Positions 1 to 5,763 of a stretch of 6,534 bases of DNA are shown piece after piece (the stretch's first letter is position 1; every line of letters begins with the position of its first letter). The notes under the pieces are model-generated. The model saw only the letters and a list, made by a program, of their open reading frames with translations, had not been told where the DNA came from and made no database searches. The translations under genes were made by a program, and so were the position numbers. Origin of the DNA: Chloroflexota bacterium (GTDB lineage Bacteria; Chloroflexota; Dehalococcoidia; SM23-28-2; RBG-16-64-32); contig JADFNQ010000079.1 in NCBI GenBank assembly GCA_022563285.1, positions 1-6,534 of the forward strand, given 5' to 3'.

Positions 1-627
1 GACTGCGAGAAGCTGGTCCAGACGGCGCACGACACATACGGCCCGGTGGACGTGCTGGTCAACAACGCGGCGCTGACCTACTTCCTGCCGGTGAAGGACT
101 ACCCGCTCAACCGCTGGCTGCGCTCCTGGTCGGTGAACGTGCACGCGCCGTTCATCCTGAGCCAGCTTGTGCTGGCGGACATGATCCCGCGCGGGAGCGG
201 CAGCATCATCAACATCTCCTCCAGCGCGGCGATCGGGCCCGGTCGGGGGCCGTACCCGGCGCCCGAGGGCGTCGGCGGCACCTGCTACGGCGCGGAGAAG
301 GCGGCGCTGGAGCGGTTCACGCAGGGGCTGGCGATGGAGGTGTACCAGTACGGCGTGTCCGTGGCCTGCGTGTCGCCCTCGCTGGTGGTGCCGACGCCGG
401 GGACGGTGCACCACCGCCTGGTCACCGGCCTGGACGACCCCAGCGGCGAGCGGCCGGAGCTGATGGCGAAGGCGACGCTGCTGCTGGCGACGGGGCCGCT
501 GGACGAGGTGACGGGCCGGGTGACCTACAGCCAGCTCCTGCTGAAGGAGTACGGCCAGCTGGCGGAGGCGAAGGGGATAGGCGTGGACCCGGAGCGGCCG
601 GTGGGGAGCGGCTACAGCCGGATGTAG
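1..627 (+). CDS. SDR family NAD(P)-dependent oxidoreductase, 3' part
   Basis: This is the C-terminal 208 residues of a classical short-chain dehydrogenase/reductase. The frame is open from base 1, so the start codon and the Rossmann GxxxGxG cofactor motif lie left of the window. An internal GTG at 46 is not the true start, because the family needs the missing N-terminal fold. Visible motifs, numbered from base 1, are the NNAA form of the NNAG motif (21-24), the structural Asn in SVNVHAP (about 46), the catalytic Ser in INISSS (about 73-75), and the YxxxK pair as YGAEK (Tyr96, Lys100; bases 286-300). The Ser-to-Tyr spacing is about 21 residues, longer than the usual 13 or so, owing to a Gly/Pro-rich insertion. 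The substrate cannot be predicted; the family reduces or oxidises alcohol/keto groups with NAD(P)(H) in the cytosol. The stop is TAG at 625-627. Family assignment is secure, specific function unknown. Confidence 0.93.
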   Translation, partial: DCEKLVQTAHDTYGPVDVLVNNAALTYFLPVKDYPLNRWLRSWSVNVHAPFILSQLVLADMIPRGSGSIINISSSAAIGPGRGPYPAPEGVGGTCYGAEKAALERFTQGLAMEVYQYGVSVACVSPSLVVPTPGTVHHRLVTGLDDPSGERPELMAKATLLLATGPLDEVTGRVTYSQLLLKEYGQLAEAKGIGVDPERPVGSGYSRM

Positions 628-641
628 GGAGCCAATGGCAA

Positions 642-659
642 GTCGGGTTTGAGCCCGAC
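642..659 (+). terminator. GC-rich hairpin after the SDR gene, possible terminator
   Basis: Fifteen bases past the SDR stop, GTCGGG (642-647) and CCCGAC (654-659) form a perfect 6-bp stem, with a possible extra T-G pair and a TTGA loop. A C-rich stretch follows, not a T-tract, so it is not a canonical intrinsic terminator. Its position at the end of a gene and ahead of a new promoter makes a termination or 3'-end stabilising role plausible. Confidence 0.35.
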
Positions 660-679
660 CCCACCGCAATGGCTGCTCG

Positions 680-766
680 CCCTTCGACAGGCTCAGGGTG
701 AGCGGATTGAGAACCGCTCATCGCGCGCCTCGCGGCCGCTCGTGGTGAGCCCGTCGAACCATGAGC
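680..766. repeat. REP-like imperfect inverted repeat (CCCTTCGACAGGCTC type)
   Basis: The left arm (681-705) and right arm (736-760) are imperfect inverted copies; 18 of 25 positions match when the right arm is reverse-complemented. The left arm also carries a second, local stem: TGAGCGG (699-705) pairs perfectly with CCGCTCA (714-720) around an 8-base loop, so two pairings compete. The 14-mer GCCCTTCGACAGGC (679-692) recurs exactly at 5711-5724, showing the unit is dispersed. Elements of this style, with CTTCGACAGGCTCAGG and a GTGGTGAGCC partner, are familiar as intergenic repeats in many bacterial genomes. No coding role is seen. Confidence 0.7.
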
Positions 767-775
767 AGGGCAGCT

Positions 776-804
776 TTGACGGATTCCCCCGGCGGCGCTA
801 TGAT
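776..804 (+). promoter_or_regulatory. Sigma70-type promoter for the hydrolase-cyclase gene
   Basis: TTGACG (776-781, 5 of 6 to consensus) and TATGAT (799-804, 5 of 6) are separated by exactly 17 bases. The predicted start of transcription is near 811, which would leave a leader of about 21 bases before the ATG at 832. It sits about 10 bases past the right end of the inverted repeat. This placement also argues that translation starts at 832, since upstream in-frame starts would not be transcribed from it. Confidence 0.72.
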
Positions 805-816
805 TGCGGCGCGATA

Positions 817-824
817 GGGAGGGG
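817..824 (+). promoter_or_regulatory. Ribosome binding site of the hydrolase-cyclase gene
   Basis: GGGAGGGG lies 7 bases before the ATG at 832. It is the only strong Shine-Dalgarno-like sequence near the 5' end of this open frame, and it decides the start in favour of 832 over an in-frame TTG at 649. Confidence 0.75.
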
Positions 825-831
825 CATCACC

Positions 832-2157
832 ATGGAACAGCAGATCCGCTTCTGCACCACCTCTGACGGCGTGCGCATCGCCTACGCAACAGCAGGCCAG
901 GGGCTGCCGCTGGTGGTGATCTCCGGCTGGGTCAGCCACCTCAAGTTCGGTCTGGATAATGAGACGTACCGGTCGTTCTGGCAGGGCCTCGCCAACAACC
1001 GGACGCTAATCCGTTACGACAAGCGCGGCACCGGCCTGAGCGACTGGGAGGCGCAAGACTACTCCACCGAAGCTCGACAGCGGGACCTCTCAACCGTCGT
1101 GGACACACTGCGGCTAGACCGCTTCGCGCTGATGGGATACTCGGAAGGCGGCCCGACGGCCATCGTCTACGCCGCACGTCATCCGGAGCGGGTATCTCAC
1201 CTGATCCTTTACGGTTCGTATCACCGCTGGCCCCACACTCGGGAGGTGGTAGAGCCGCTGTTGGCACTAGTCCGCGCTGAATGGGGCATGGGCTCCGCCG
1301 CCCTGGCCTCTGTGTTCGTTACCTCAGGTGACCCGCAGGCCATCGCCTGGTTCACGGAGATGGAGCGGGTCTCCGCCTCCGCCGAGACCGCCGCGAAGAT
1401 ACTGGAAGTGAACATGACCCTAGACGTGACGCCCTTACTTAATGACATTCAAGCCCCCACTCTCATCGTTCACCGCCGCGGCGATACCATCGCGCCGTTT
1501 AAGGTAGCCCGCGAGATGGCCACTCTCATCCCGGATGCCCGCCTGGATCCGATGGAGGGCGACGACCACCTCCCCCACCTGGGAGACCAGAAGGCCGTCT
1601 TGGAGGCTATTCACGCCTTTCTAAAGGACGGAGAGGAAGGCCAGCCAGCGCCCTCCGGCCTGGTCACTATCCTGTTCACAGACATGGAGGGCTCCACCAA
1701 CCTCACCCAGCGCCTCGGCGACGCCGGAGCCCAGGAGGTGCTACGCACCCACAACAGCATCGTCCGCGACGCCCTCAAGGCCTGCGGCGGCTCCGAGATC
1801 AAGCACACCGGCGACGGCATCATGGCCTCCTTCCCCGTCGCCAGCGGGGCGCTGAAGTGCGCCGTCGAAATCCAACAGGCGTTCGCCACCCACAACGAAT
1901 CGGACCCTGAATCGCCCATCCGAGTGCGCGTCGGCCTCAACGCTGGCGAGCCTGTCGCCGAGGACGAGGACCTGTTCGGCACCGCCGTCCAGCTCGCCGC
2001 CCGCGTATGCGCACAGGCGGAGCCCGGCCAGGTGCTCGTCGCCAACGTGGTGCGGGAGCTGGCGGCTGGCAAGCCGTTCCTGTTCTCGGACCAGGGCGAC
2101 GTCGTCCTGCGGGGGTTCGAGGACCCGGTGCGGCTGTACGAGGTGCGGCGGGGCTAA
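832..2157 (+). CDS. Alpha/beta hydrolase fused to class III adenylate/guanylate cyclase domain
   Basis: The protein has 441 residues and two domains. Residues about 5-265 are an alpha/beta hydrolase. The likely catalytic triad is Ser104 in the elbow GYSEGG, Asp218 in RRGDTIAP, and His246 in GDDHLPHLGD. Residues about 276-441 are a class III nucleotide cyclase domain. The metal-binding Asp284 lies in FTDMEGST and Asp328 in KHTGDG. Lys324 sits where the purine-selecting Lys is expected, Asp380 precedes LFG, and Arg391 is the likely transition-state Arg. The usual Asn four residues before that Arg is Gln387, so full cyclase activity is uncertain. Family knowledge suggests a soluble protein in which a hydrolase-like module could sense or process a small ligand and control cAMP or cGMP synthesis; that coupling is inference. 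No membrane segment is apparent. The open frame continues upstream to 649, but the promoter at 776-804 and the Shine-Dalgarno at 817 favour ATG 832. It appears monocistronic and convergent with the next gene. Confidence 0.92.
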   Translation: MEQQIRFCTTSDGVRIAYATAGQGLPLVVISGWVSHLKFGLDNETYRSFWQGLANNRTLIRYDKRGTGLSDWEAQDYSTEARQRDLSTVVDTLRLDRFALMGYSEGGPTAIVYAARHPERVSHLILYGSYHRWPHTREVVEPLLALVRAEWGMGSAALASVFVTSGDPQAIAWFTEMERVSASAETAAKILEVNMTLDVTPLLNDIQAPTLIVHRRGDTIAPFKVAREMATLIPDARLDPMEGDDHLPHLGDQKAVLEAIHAFLKDGEEGQPAPSGLVTILFTDMEGSTNLTQRLGDAGAQEVLRTHNSIVRDALKACGGSEIKHTGDGIMASFPVASGALKCAVEIQQAFATHNESDPESPIRVRVGLNAGEPVAEDEDLFGTAVQLAARVCAQAEPGQVLVANVVRELAAGKPFLFSDQGDVVLRGFEDPVRLYEVRRG

Positions 2158-2166
2158 GGGCGGGCG

Positions 2167-2880
2167 CTAGCGGGCCAGCTTCTCCGCCAGCCGCCGGAAC
2201 CTCAGGTTCGCCTCCCCCTTCAACACGCGCCCGTGCCCGAAGCAGGCGATATCGAACTCCAGCGCCGCCAGCTTGCGGATGCTCTCCTTCGCCTGCTGGC
2301 GGTCGGCGGTGAACATGCCGAGGGGCAAGCCCAGGCGAAGCAGGTTGGCCGCTGCGTCCCCCACGAACAGCACCCCTCCGTGGCGGGGCAGCAGAAACGA
2401 CAGGTGGCCCGGCGTGTGTCCGGGCGTGTGCACCGCCTTGATCCCGCCGGCGATCGGGAGCTCCTCCCCATCCGCTACCTCCACATCCACCGCCACGGGC
2501 GGCGCCGGGGTCGACAGCCGCTCCAGGACCGGCCCCGCCAGCTTCCCCATCAGGCTGGCCGGGTTCGGCCCCGGCTGAGGCTGGTCCCCGCGCACGATCG
2601 GGCTGTCCGCCGGATGCGCGTAGCAACTGGCGGCGGTCGCCTCCTTCAGGTCGGCCAGGCTACCGATGTGGTCGATGTGGTGGTGAGTGATCAGGATGTG
2701 CTTCAGGTCCGCCGGCTGCTTGCCCGCCCCCGCGACCGCGCTGAGGATGGTGTCCTTCCGCTTGGCGAGGCCGGAGTCCACCAGCGCCAGCCCGCCCTCG
2801 TCGACGATGAGGAAAGCGTTGACGTAGCCCATCGCCATACCGATGCCGTAGACGCCGGAGACGATCTCTTCTGCTGCCAT
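2167..2880 (-). CDS. Metallo-beta-lactamase-fold metallohydrolase
   Basis: The protein has 237 residues and the MBL fold. Zinc ligands are visible in order: the THHHIDH motif (His66, His68, Asp70, His71), His155 in HTPGHTPGH, Asp175 in VGDA, and His216 in FGHG. This matches the binuclear glyoxalase II-like group of MBL hydrolases. No lid or accessory domain fixes the substrate, so thioesterase, lactonase or another hydrolysis is possible. The frame extends upstream to 2955, but ATG 2880 is preferred: GGGAGGG lies 6 bases before it, and residues from MAAEEIVSGVYGI onward match the usual first beta strand of the fold. The upstream extension is Pro/Leu-rich and overlaps the promoter. The gene converges on the cyclase gene with 9 bases between stops. 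It diverges from the nurA operon and may share control with it. Confidence 0.92.
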   Translation of the reverse strand: MAAEEIVSGVYGIGMAMGYVNAFLIVDEGGLALVDSGLAKRKDTILSAVAGAGKQPADLKHILITHHHIDHIGSLADLKEATAASCYAHPADSPIVRGDQPQPGPNPASLMGKLAGPVLERLSTPAPPVAVDVEVADGEELPIAGGIKAVHTPGHTPGHLSFLLPRHGGVLFVGDAAANLLRLGLPLGMFTADRQQAKESIRKLAALEFDIACFGHGRVLKGEANLRFRRLAEKLAR

Positions 2881-2886
2881 GCTTGG

Positions 2887-2893
2887 CCCTCCC
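2887..2893 (-). promoter_or_regulatory. Ribosome binding site of the MBL hydrolase gene
   Basis: On the minus strand GGGAGGG lies 6 bases before the ATG at 2880-2878. It decides the start in favour of the 237-residue form over a 262-residue form starting at 2955. Confidence 0.75.
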
Positions 2894-2915
2894 TGTGGAG
2901 CGGTAGACAGGCTGC

Positions 2916-2945
2916 AAGGTAGCAAGCGCAGCGGCGGCCTGTCAA
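2916..2945 (-). promoter_or_regulatory. Promoter of the MBL hydrolase gene
   Basis: Read on the minus strand, a perfect TTGACA -35 (2945-2940) is followed after 18 bases by TACCTT (2921-2916), a weak -10 that keeps the first TA and the last T. Predicted transcription starts near 2909, about 29 bases before the ATG. The -35 is convincing and the -10 is a best fit. Confidence 0.5.
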
Positions 2946-2964
2946 CGGGCGGCACCGGTTGACA
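2940..2964. promoter_or_regulatory. Dyad formed by the two divergent -35 elements
   Basis: TGTCAAC (2940-2946) and GTTGACA (2958-2964) are perfect 7-base inverted copies, with two further matching pairs (2948-2949 with 2955-2956). The outer hexamers are the -35 boxes of the two divergent promoters, 13 bases apart. The symmetry may simply come from two consensus -35 boxes, or it may be an operator for a dimeric regulator of both units. Confidence 0.4.
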
Positions 2965-2986
2965 CCTAGAACAAATCGCCTAAACT
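2959..2986 (+). promoter_or_regulatory. Promoter of the nurA-herA-sbcD operon
   Basis: A perfect TTGACA (2959-2964) is followed after 16 bases by TAAACT (2981-2986, 4 of 6 to TATAAT with the key T, A and final T). Transcription would start near 2993, giving a leader of about 79 bases that includes the palindromic element before nurA. Confidence 0.55.
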
Positions 2987-3038
2987 TGGAGCGACGGCGC
3001 CATCCGCTCCCTCCCGCCGTCCCCGCACTCGAACATCC

Positions 3039-3067
3039 GGCAGGCGGGCCTGCTTGCCGTAGGCAGG
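3039..3067. repeat. Short palindromic repeat abutting the nurA start
   Basis: CCTGC (3049-3053) pairs with GCAGG (3063-3067), extended by T-A and wobble pairs, to give a hairpin ending 4 bases before the GTG at 3072. An overlapping alternative stem pairs GCAGGC (3040-3045) with GCCTGC (3048-3053). The same CCTGC...AGGCAGG pattern recurs as a tighter hairpin at 5722-5741, suggesting one family of short palindromes. The only Shine-Dalgarno-like bases for nurA (AGGCAGG) lie within this stem, so it could modulate translation. Confidence 0.5.
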
Positions 3068-3071
3068 TAAC

Positions 3072-4037
3072 GTGGCTCTCGCTCTAAGCGTCGATCCCTG
3101 GGCCAGCGAATACGAGTCCGCCCTCCAGCTAGACGAGGAGCCGGACGACGGCGCCCCGGACTTCCCCGTCCGGACCGATGTGGAGACGGACGAGTGGCGG
3201 CTCATGATCCCCGAGTTCACGCCTCTCCCCTCTCCCGTGGCGTTCATCGACGGCGTCCAGCGTGTGGAGCTGCGCGTCCTGACCGACCAGGAGGGGAAAC
3301 GCGTGTTCGGCGCTTTCGCCTCCCTGGGCGTGGGCACCGTCTTCGCCGCGGAGGGGGAGCCGCGCCTGGCACCGGAACGGCCCCTACGGGCCCTCGCCTT
3401 CTCCTCAGGCGCCAACGACGATCCCTGGATCGTCGACTGCGGTACCACGTCCCTCGTGTTCGAGGTCCACTCATCGCCAGAGTCCGGCTACAAGGGCGTG
3501 AAGGAGGCGCTGGGCCACCACCGACTCGACCGGGAGACCCGCCTGGGACGACGCCTGGTAGACGAGGGGCACGCGCTGATAATCATGGACGGACGCCTGC
3601 GCTTCACTCCTGGCAGGGGCTTCGCCGTAGGCCTAACGAAGACACTCCATTACATGTACCTCGTCGCGCCGGAAGTGAACCTCCTAAAGGATGTCCGCCC
3701 ACAAACCCGCACGCCGGTGTTCGCGATCAGTTTCAAGGATGAGCCCCGCTACTCCTGGTACACTCGGCTGGCGGAGCCCCGCCCCATCGATCACAACCTC
3801 GCGGGGGTTGTGCGGCTGGAGACGATGGCCTCCATCGGCATCGAGGCGGCGGTGCGCCTGGCCGACCTGACGACCGTGCACCTGCCCAGATTTGCCTCCT
3901 CGCCCATCTGGGACGCCCGCGCGCCCCAGAACCTCTACCCGTTCGCCGCCCTGGAGCAGCGTTTACGCCATGAGCTCGGCGACCACGCCTGGGTCCGCCG
4001 CGCCATCGAAGCACACATCATGGGAGGTGGCCCGTGA
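3072..4037 (+). CDS. nurA: NurA-type nuclease, partner of HerA
   Basis: The protein has 321 residues and fits the NurA family, 5'-to-3' nucleases with an RNase H-like core that bind the HerA translocase and trim DNA ends. The first metal-binding Asp is Asp60 in FIDGVQR (family pattern hhhDGS). A second acidic site is probably Glu131 in VFEVHSS, and Asp173 in IIMDGRL is the family's second DG motif. Lys190 in GLTKTL matches the conserved Lys after it. The C-terminal NLYPFAALEQRL segment is typical of bacterial members, and His315 lies near the end. The start GTG 3072 is the first possible, because an in-frame TAG lies at 3060; it places Asp60 about as far in as the family norm. Its Shine-Dalgarno is weak (AGG within a hairpin), and a later start at GTG 3180 or ATG 3204 cannot be excluded. 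The stop overlaps the herA start as GTGA, which with HerA next door strongly supports the call. Confidence 0.85.
   Translation: MALALSVDPWASEYESALQLDEEPDDGAPDFPVRTDVETDEWRLMIPEFTPLPSPVAFIDGVQRVELRVLTDQEGKRVFGAFASLGVGTVFAAEGEPRLAPERPLRALAFSSGANDDPWIVDCGTTSLVFEVHSSPESGYKGVKEALGHHRLDRETRLGRRLVDEGHALIIMDGRLRFTPGRGFAVGLTKTLHYMYLVAPEVNLLKDVRPQTRTPVFAISFKDEPRYSWYTRLAEPRPIDHNLAGVVRLETMASIGIEAAVRLADLTTVHLPRFASSPIWDARAPQNLYPFAALEQRLRHELGDHAWVRRAIEAHIMGGGP
4023..4028 (+). promoter_or_regulatory. Ribosome binding site of herA
   Basis: GGAGGT inside the last nurA codons lies 5 bases before the herA GTG at 4034. With the 4-base GTGA overlap this indicates efficient, coupled translation of NurA and HerA, which act as one complex. 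Confidence 0.75.
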
Positions 4038-5698
4038 ACGAAGTCGGCCTCGTTATCGGCACCCGCGATTCTCAGCCCCTGGAGTTCTGGGTCGGCGTCT
4101 CCCCGCAGAGCTACCTCCAGCTCGACGACGTGGTCGCCGTCACTAGCCAGGTCCCCGAACGGGGCGAGGTCACCCTCTACGGCCTGGTGGACGACGTGCG
4201 CGCCTTCTACGAGGGCGCCAAGTTCGATTCGGACGTGTTCCGGGTGCAGGACGGCGTCCTGCCAGTAGACGTCGCCACCGTCGCCCACGTCTCGGTGACA
4301 CGGGTGGAGCCGGAGCTGTTCGTGCCGGCACGGCCCGGCCAGGCCGTCCGCCGCGCCACCGGCGAGGAGCGCGACCGGGCGCTCTACTTCGACGGGATGG
4401 AGCACCGCTTCCCCATCGGGCTCACCCGCGACGGGGAGCCGCTGTGGGGCAACTTGGACTTCCTGGACGGCAGCCGTGGCGCCCACGTCAACATCTCCGG
4501 CATCTCCGGCGTGGCCACTAAGACCTCCTACGCCCTCTTCCTCCTGTACGGCCTCTTCCACAGCGAGGTCCTGGGCGCGGACCGCACCAACGCCCGCGCC
4601 CTCATCTTCAACGTAAAGGGGGAGGACCTGCTGTTCCTGGACAAGCCCAACGCCCGCCTGAACGAGGAGGAGGCCGCCAAGTACACAACCCTGGGGCTCT
4701 CCAGCGGCCACTTCCAGGATATCAGCCTCATGGCCCCGGTCTCGCGCAACGTCATCGGGGAGCCGGTGCCGGATACCGGCTCCCGCCAGGAAGGCGTCAC
4801 CCCCTACTTCTGGTCGCTGCGGCAGTTCTGCCAGGAGCGCCTCCTCCGCTTCCTGTTCGCCGAGGCCGACTCGGAGTCGTCCCAGATCGGCTTCGCAGTC
4901 ACCGTCGCCGAGCGCTACCTGGAGAGGGAGACGGAGGGCCAGCATGGCCGCGGTTGGGTGGAGATCGGCGGCCGGCGGCTGACCGACTTCCACGATCTCG
5001 TGAACCACATCACGGAGAACGCGGAAGAGGTATTCGGCGGCTCACGCCTGGCCCAGGCCACGCAGGACGCCTTCCTGCGCCGCCTCCACGCCGCCGACGA
5101 GGCCGCGGGCCACCTCATCCGCCGCACCGACACGGAGGAGGAGGAGAGCCGCTACCGCATCGACTGGCAGGCCGGGCAGGTAAACGTCATCGACATCCAC
5201 AACCTGCCGGACCGCGCCAAGCGGTTCGTCGTCGGGGTCGTCCTCAAGCAGATGCTCGCGGATAAGGACCGCAGCGGCCAGCGGCGCCCGTTGGTGTTCG
5301 TAGTGCTGGACGAGCTGAACAAGTACGCCCCGGCCGAGGGCTGGAGCCCGATCAAGGAGGTGGTGCTGGACATCGCCGAGCGTGGCCGCTCCCTGGGTGT
5401 GATCCTGGTGGGCGCCCAGCAGACCGCGTCCGAGGTGGAGCGGCGGGTCGTCGCCAACGCCTCCTTCCGCGTCGTCGGCCGGCTGGACACCGCGGAGGCG
5501 CAGCGGGGGGAGTACGGCTTCCTCACCGCGGCGGCCCGCGCCCGCGCCTCCATCCTCAAGCCCGGCCACATGTTCCTGCACCAGCCGGAGATCCCGGTGC
5601 CGCTGCTGGTCCAGTTCCCCTTCCCCTCCTGGGCCACCCGCTCCGAGGAGGTGGCCCCGATGAAGGTCGGGGAGATCCCCCGCGGGTTCCGCGCATGA
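4034..5698 (+). CDS. herA: HerA-type DNA translocase ATPase
   Basis: The protein has 554 residues. Residues about 1-95 look like the beta-rich HAS-barrel that begins HerA proteins. The FtsK/HerA-class ATPase domain follows. The P-loop is HVNISGISGVATKTS (151-165), with Lys163 and Thr164 but Thr162 where Walker A normally has Gly. Walker B is VFVVLDE (421-427) with Asp426-Glu427. The AERGRSLGV segment (449-455) carries the probable arginine finger, and GAQQT (460-464) matches the sensor Gln motif. The C-terminal QPEIPVPLLVQFPFPSWA resembles the tail that braces the neighbouring subunit in HerA hexamers. HerA pumps double-stranded DNA into the NurA nuclease during end resection. The GTG start has a good Shine-Dalgarno (GGAGGT) and overlaps nurA. 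Orphan defence ATPases of the HerA clade are an alternative, but the NurA and SbcD neighbours favour repair. Confidence 0.88.
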   Translation: MNEVGLVIGTRDSQPLEFWVGVSPQSYLQLDDVVAVTSQVPERGEVTLYGLVDDVRAFYEGAKFDSDVFRVQDGVLPVDVATVAHVSVTRVEPELFVPARPGQAVRRATGEERDRALYFDGMEHRFPIGLTRDGEPLWGNLDFLDGSRGAHVNISGISGVATKTSYALFLLYGLFHSEVLGADRTNARALIFNVKGEDLLFLDKPNARLNEEEAAKYTTLGLSSGHFQDISLMAPVSRNVIGEPVPDTGSRQEGVTPYFWSLRQFCQERLLRFLFAEADSESSQIGFAVTVAERYLERETEGQHGRGWVEIGGRRLTDFHDLVNHITENAEEVFGGSRLAQATQDAFLRRLHAADEAAGHLIRRTDTEEEESRYRIDWQAGQVNVIDIHNLPDRAKRFVVGVVLKQMLADKDRSGQRRPLVFVVLDELNKYAPAEGWSPIKEVVLDIAERGRSLGVILVGAQQTASEVERRVVANASFRVVGRLDTAEAQRGEYGFLTAAARARASILKPGHMFLHQPEIPVPLLVQFPFPSWATRSEEVAPMKVGEIPRGFRA

Positions 5699-5763
5699 GC
5701 CCTCCGGCAGGCCCTTCGACAGGCCTGCCTAAAGGCAGGCCGCTCAGGACAGGCTCAGGATGA
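5695..5763 (+). other. 22-codon mini-ORF bridging herA and sbcD
   Basis: An ATG at 5695 overlaps the herA TGA as ATGA and opens a 22-codon frame that ends in a TGA at 5761-5763, itself overlapping the sbcD ATG as ATGA. The predicted peptide is Gly/Pro-rich and is the translation of the repeat, so it is unlikely to be a functional protein. It could let ribosomes pass from herA to sbcD by two termination-reinitiation steps, which matters because sbcD lacks a properly spaced Shine-Dalgarno. This is inference. Confidence 0.3.
5711..5763. repeat. Composite dispersed repeat in the herA-sbcD gap
   Basis: The unit begins with GCCCTTCGACAGGC (5711-5724), identical to 679-692. It continues with a hairpin, GGCCTGCCT (5722-5730) pairing with AGGCAGGCC (5733-5741), a 9-bp perfect stem around AA. 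It ends with ACAGGCTCAGGATGA (5749-5763), which matches 687-701 at 14 of 15 bases. It looks like the repeat seen at 680 with a second palindrome inserted. The last bases are the sbcD start codon. Confidence 0.7.

Noticed and set aside
680..766. CRISPR array or insertion-sequence end
   Set aside because: There is one imperfect inverted unit, no regular direct repeats with spacers, no transposase and no target-site duplication that I can see.
649..831. Upstream extension of the hydrolase-cyclase frame to a TTG at 649
   Set aside because: It would translate the repeat and the promoter, lacks a Shine-Dalgarno, and adds residues outside the hydrolase fold. ATG 832 has a good ribosome site and promoter.
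628..831. tRNA or structured RNA gene in the first intergenic region
   Set aside because: The stems fit the dispersed repeat; no cloverleaf, CCA end or recognisable riboswitch core is seen.
1937..2626. 229-codon minus-strand frame spanning the cyclase and MBL ends
   Set aside because: It is Gly/Arg/Pro-rich, spans two convergent real genes in the wrong frame, and shows no motif.
2233..2922. 229-codon plus-strand frame opposite the MBL gene
   Set aside because: Its His/Arg/Asp-rich translation is the mirror of the MBL zinc-binding gene, which carries all ligands in order.
2881..2955. Longer start of the MBL gene at 2955 on the minus strand
   Set aside because: It overlaps the TTGACA promoter and adds a Pro/Leu-rich tail not expected in the family; GGGAGGG before 2880 is decisive.
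3935..5008. 357-codon open frame on the minus strand opposite nurA/herA
   Set aside because: Its translation is low-complexity and rich in Val, Gly, Ala and Asp with no domain motif. It is a GC-rich shadow of the clear HerA coding frame.
4034..5698. HerA as part of an antiviral defence pair such as SIR2-HerA
   Set aside because: The coupled neighbour has NurA motifs, not a SIR2 or other effector domain, and SbcD follows. The context points to DNA repair.
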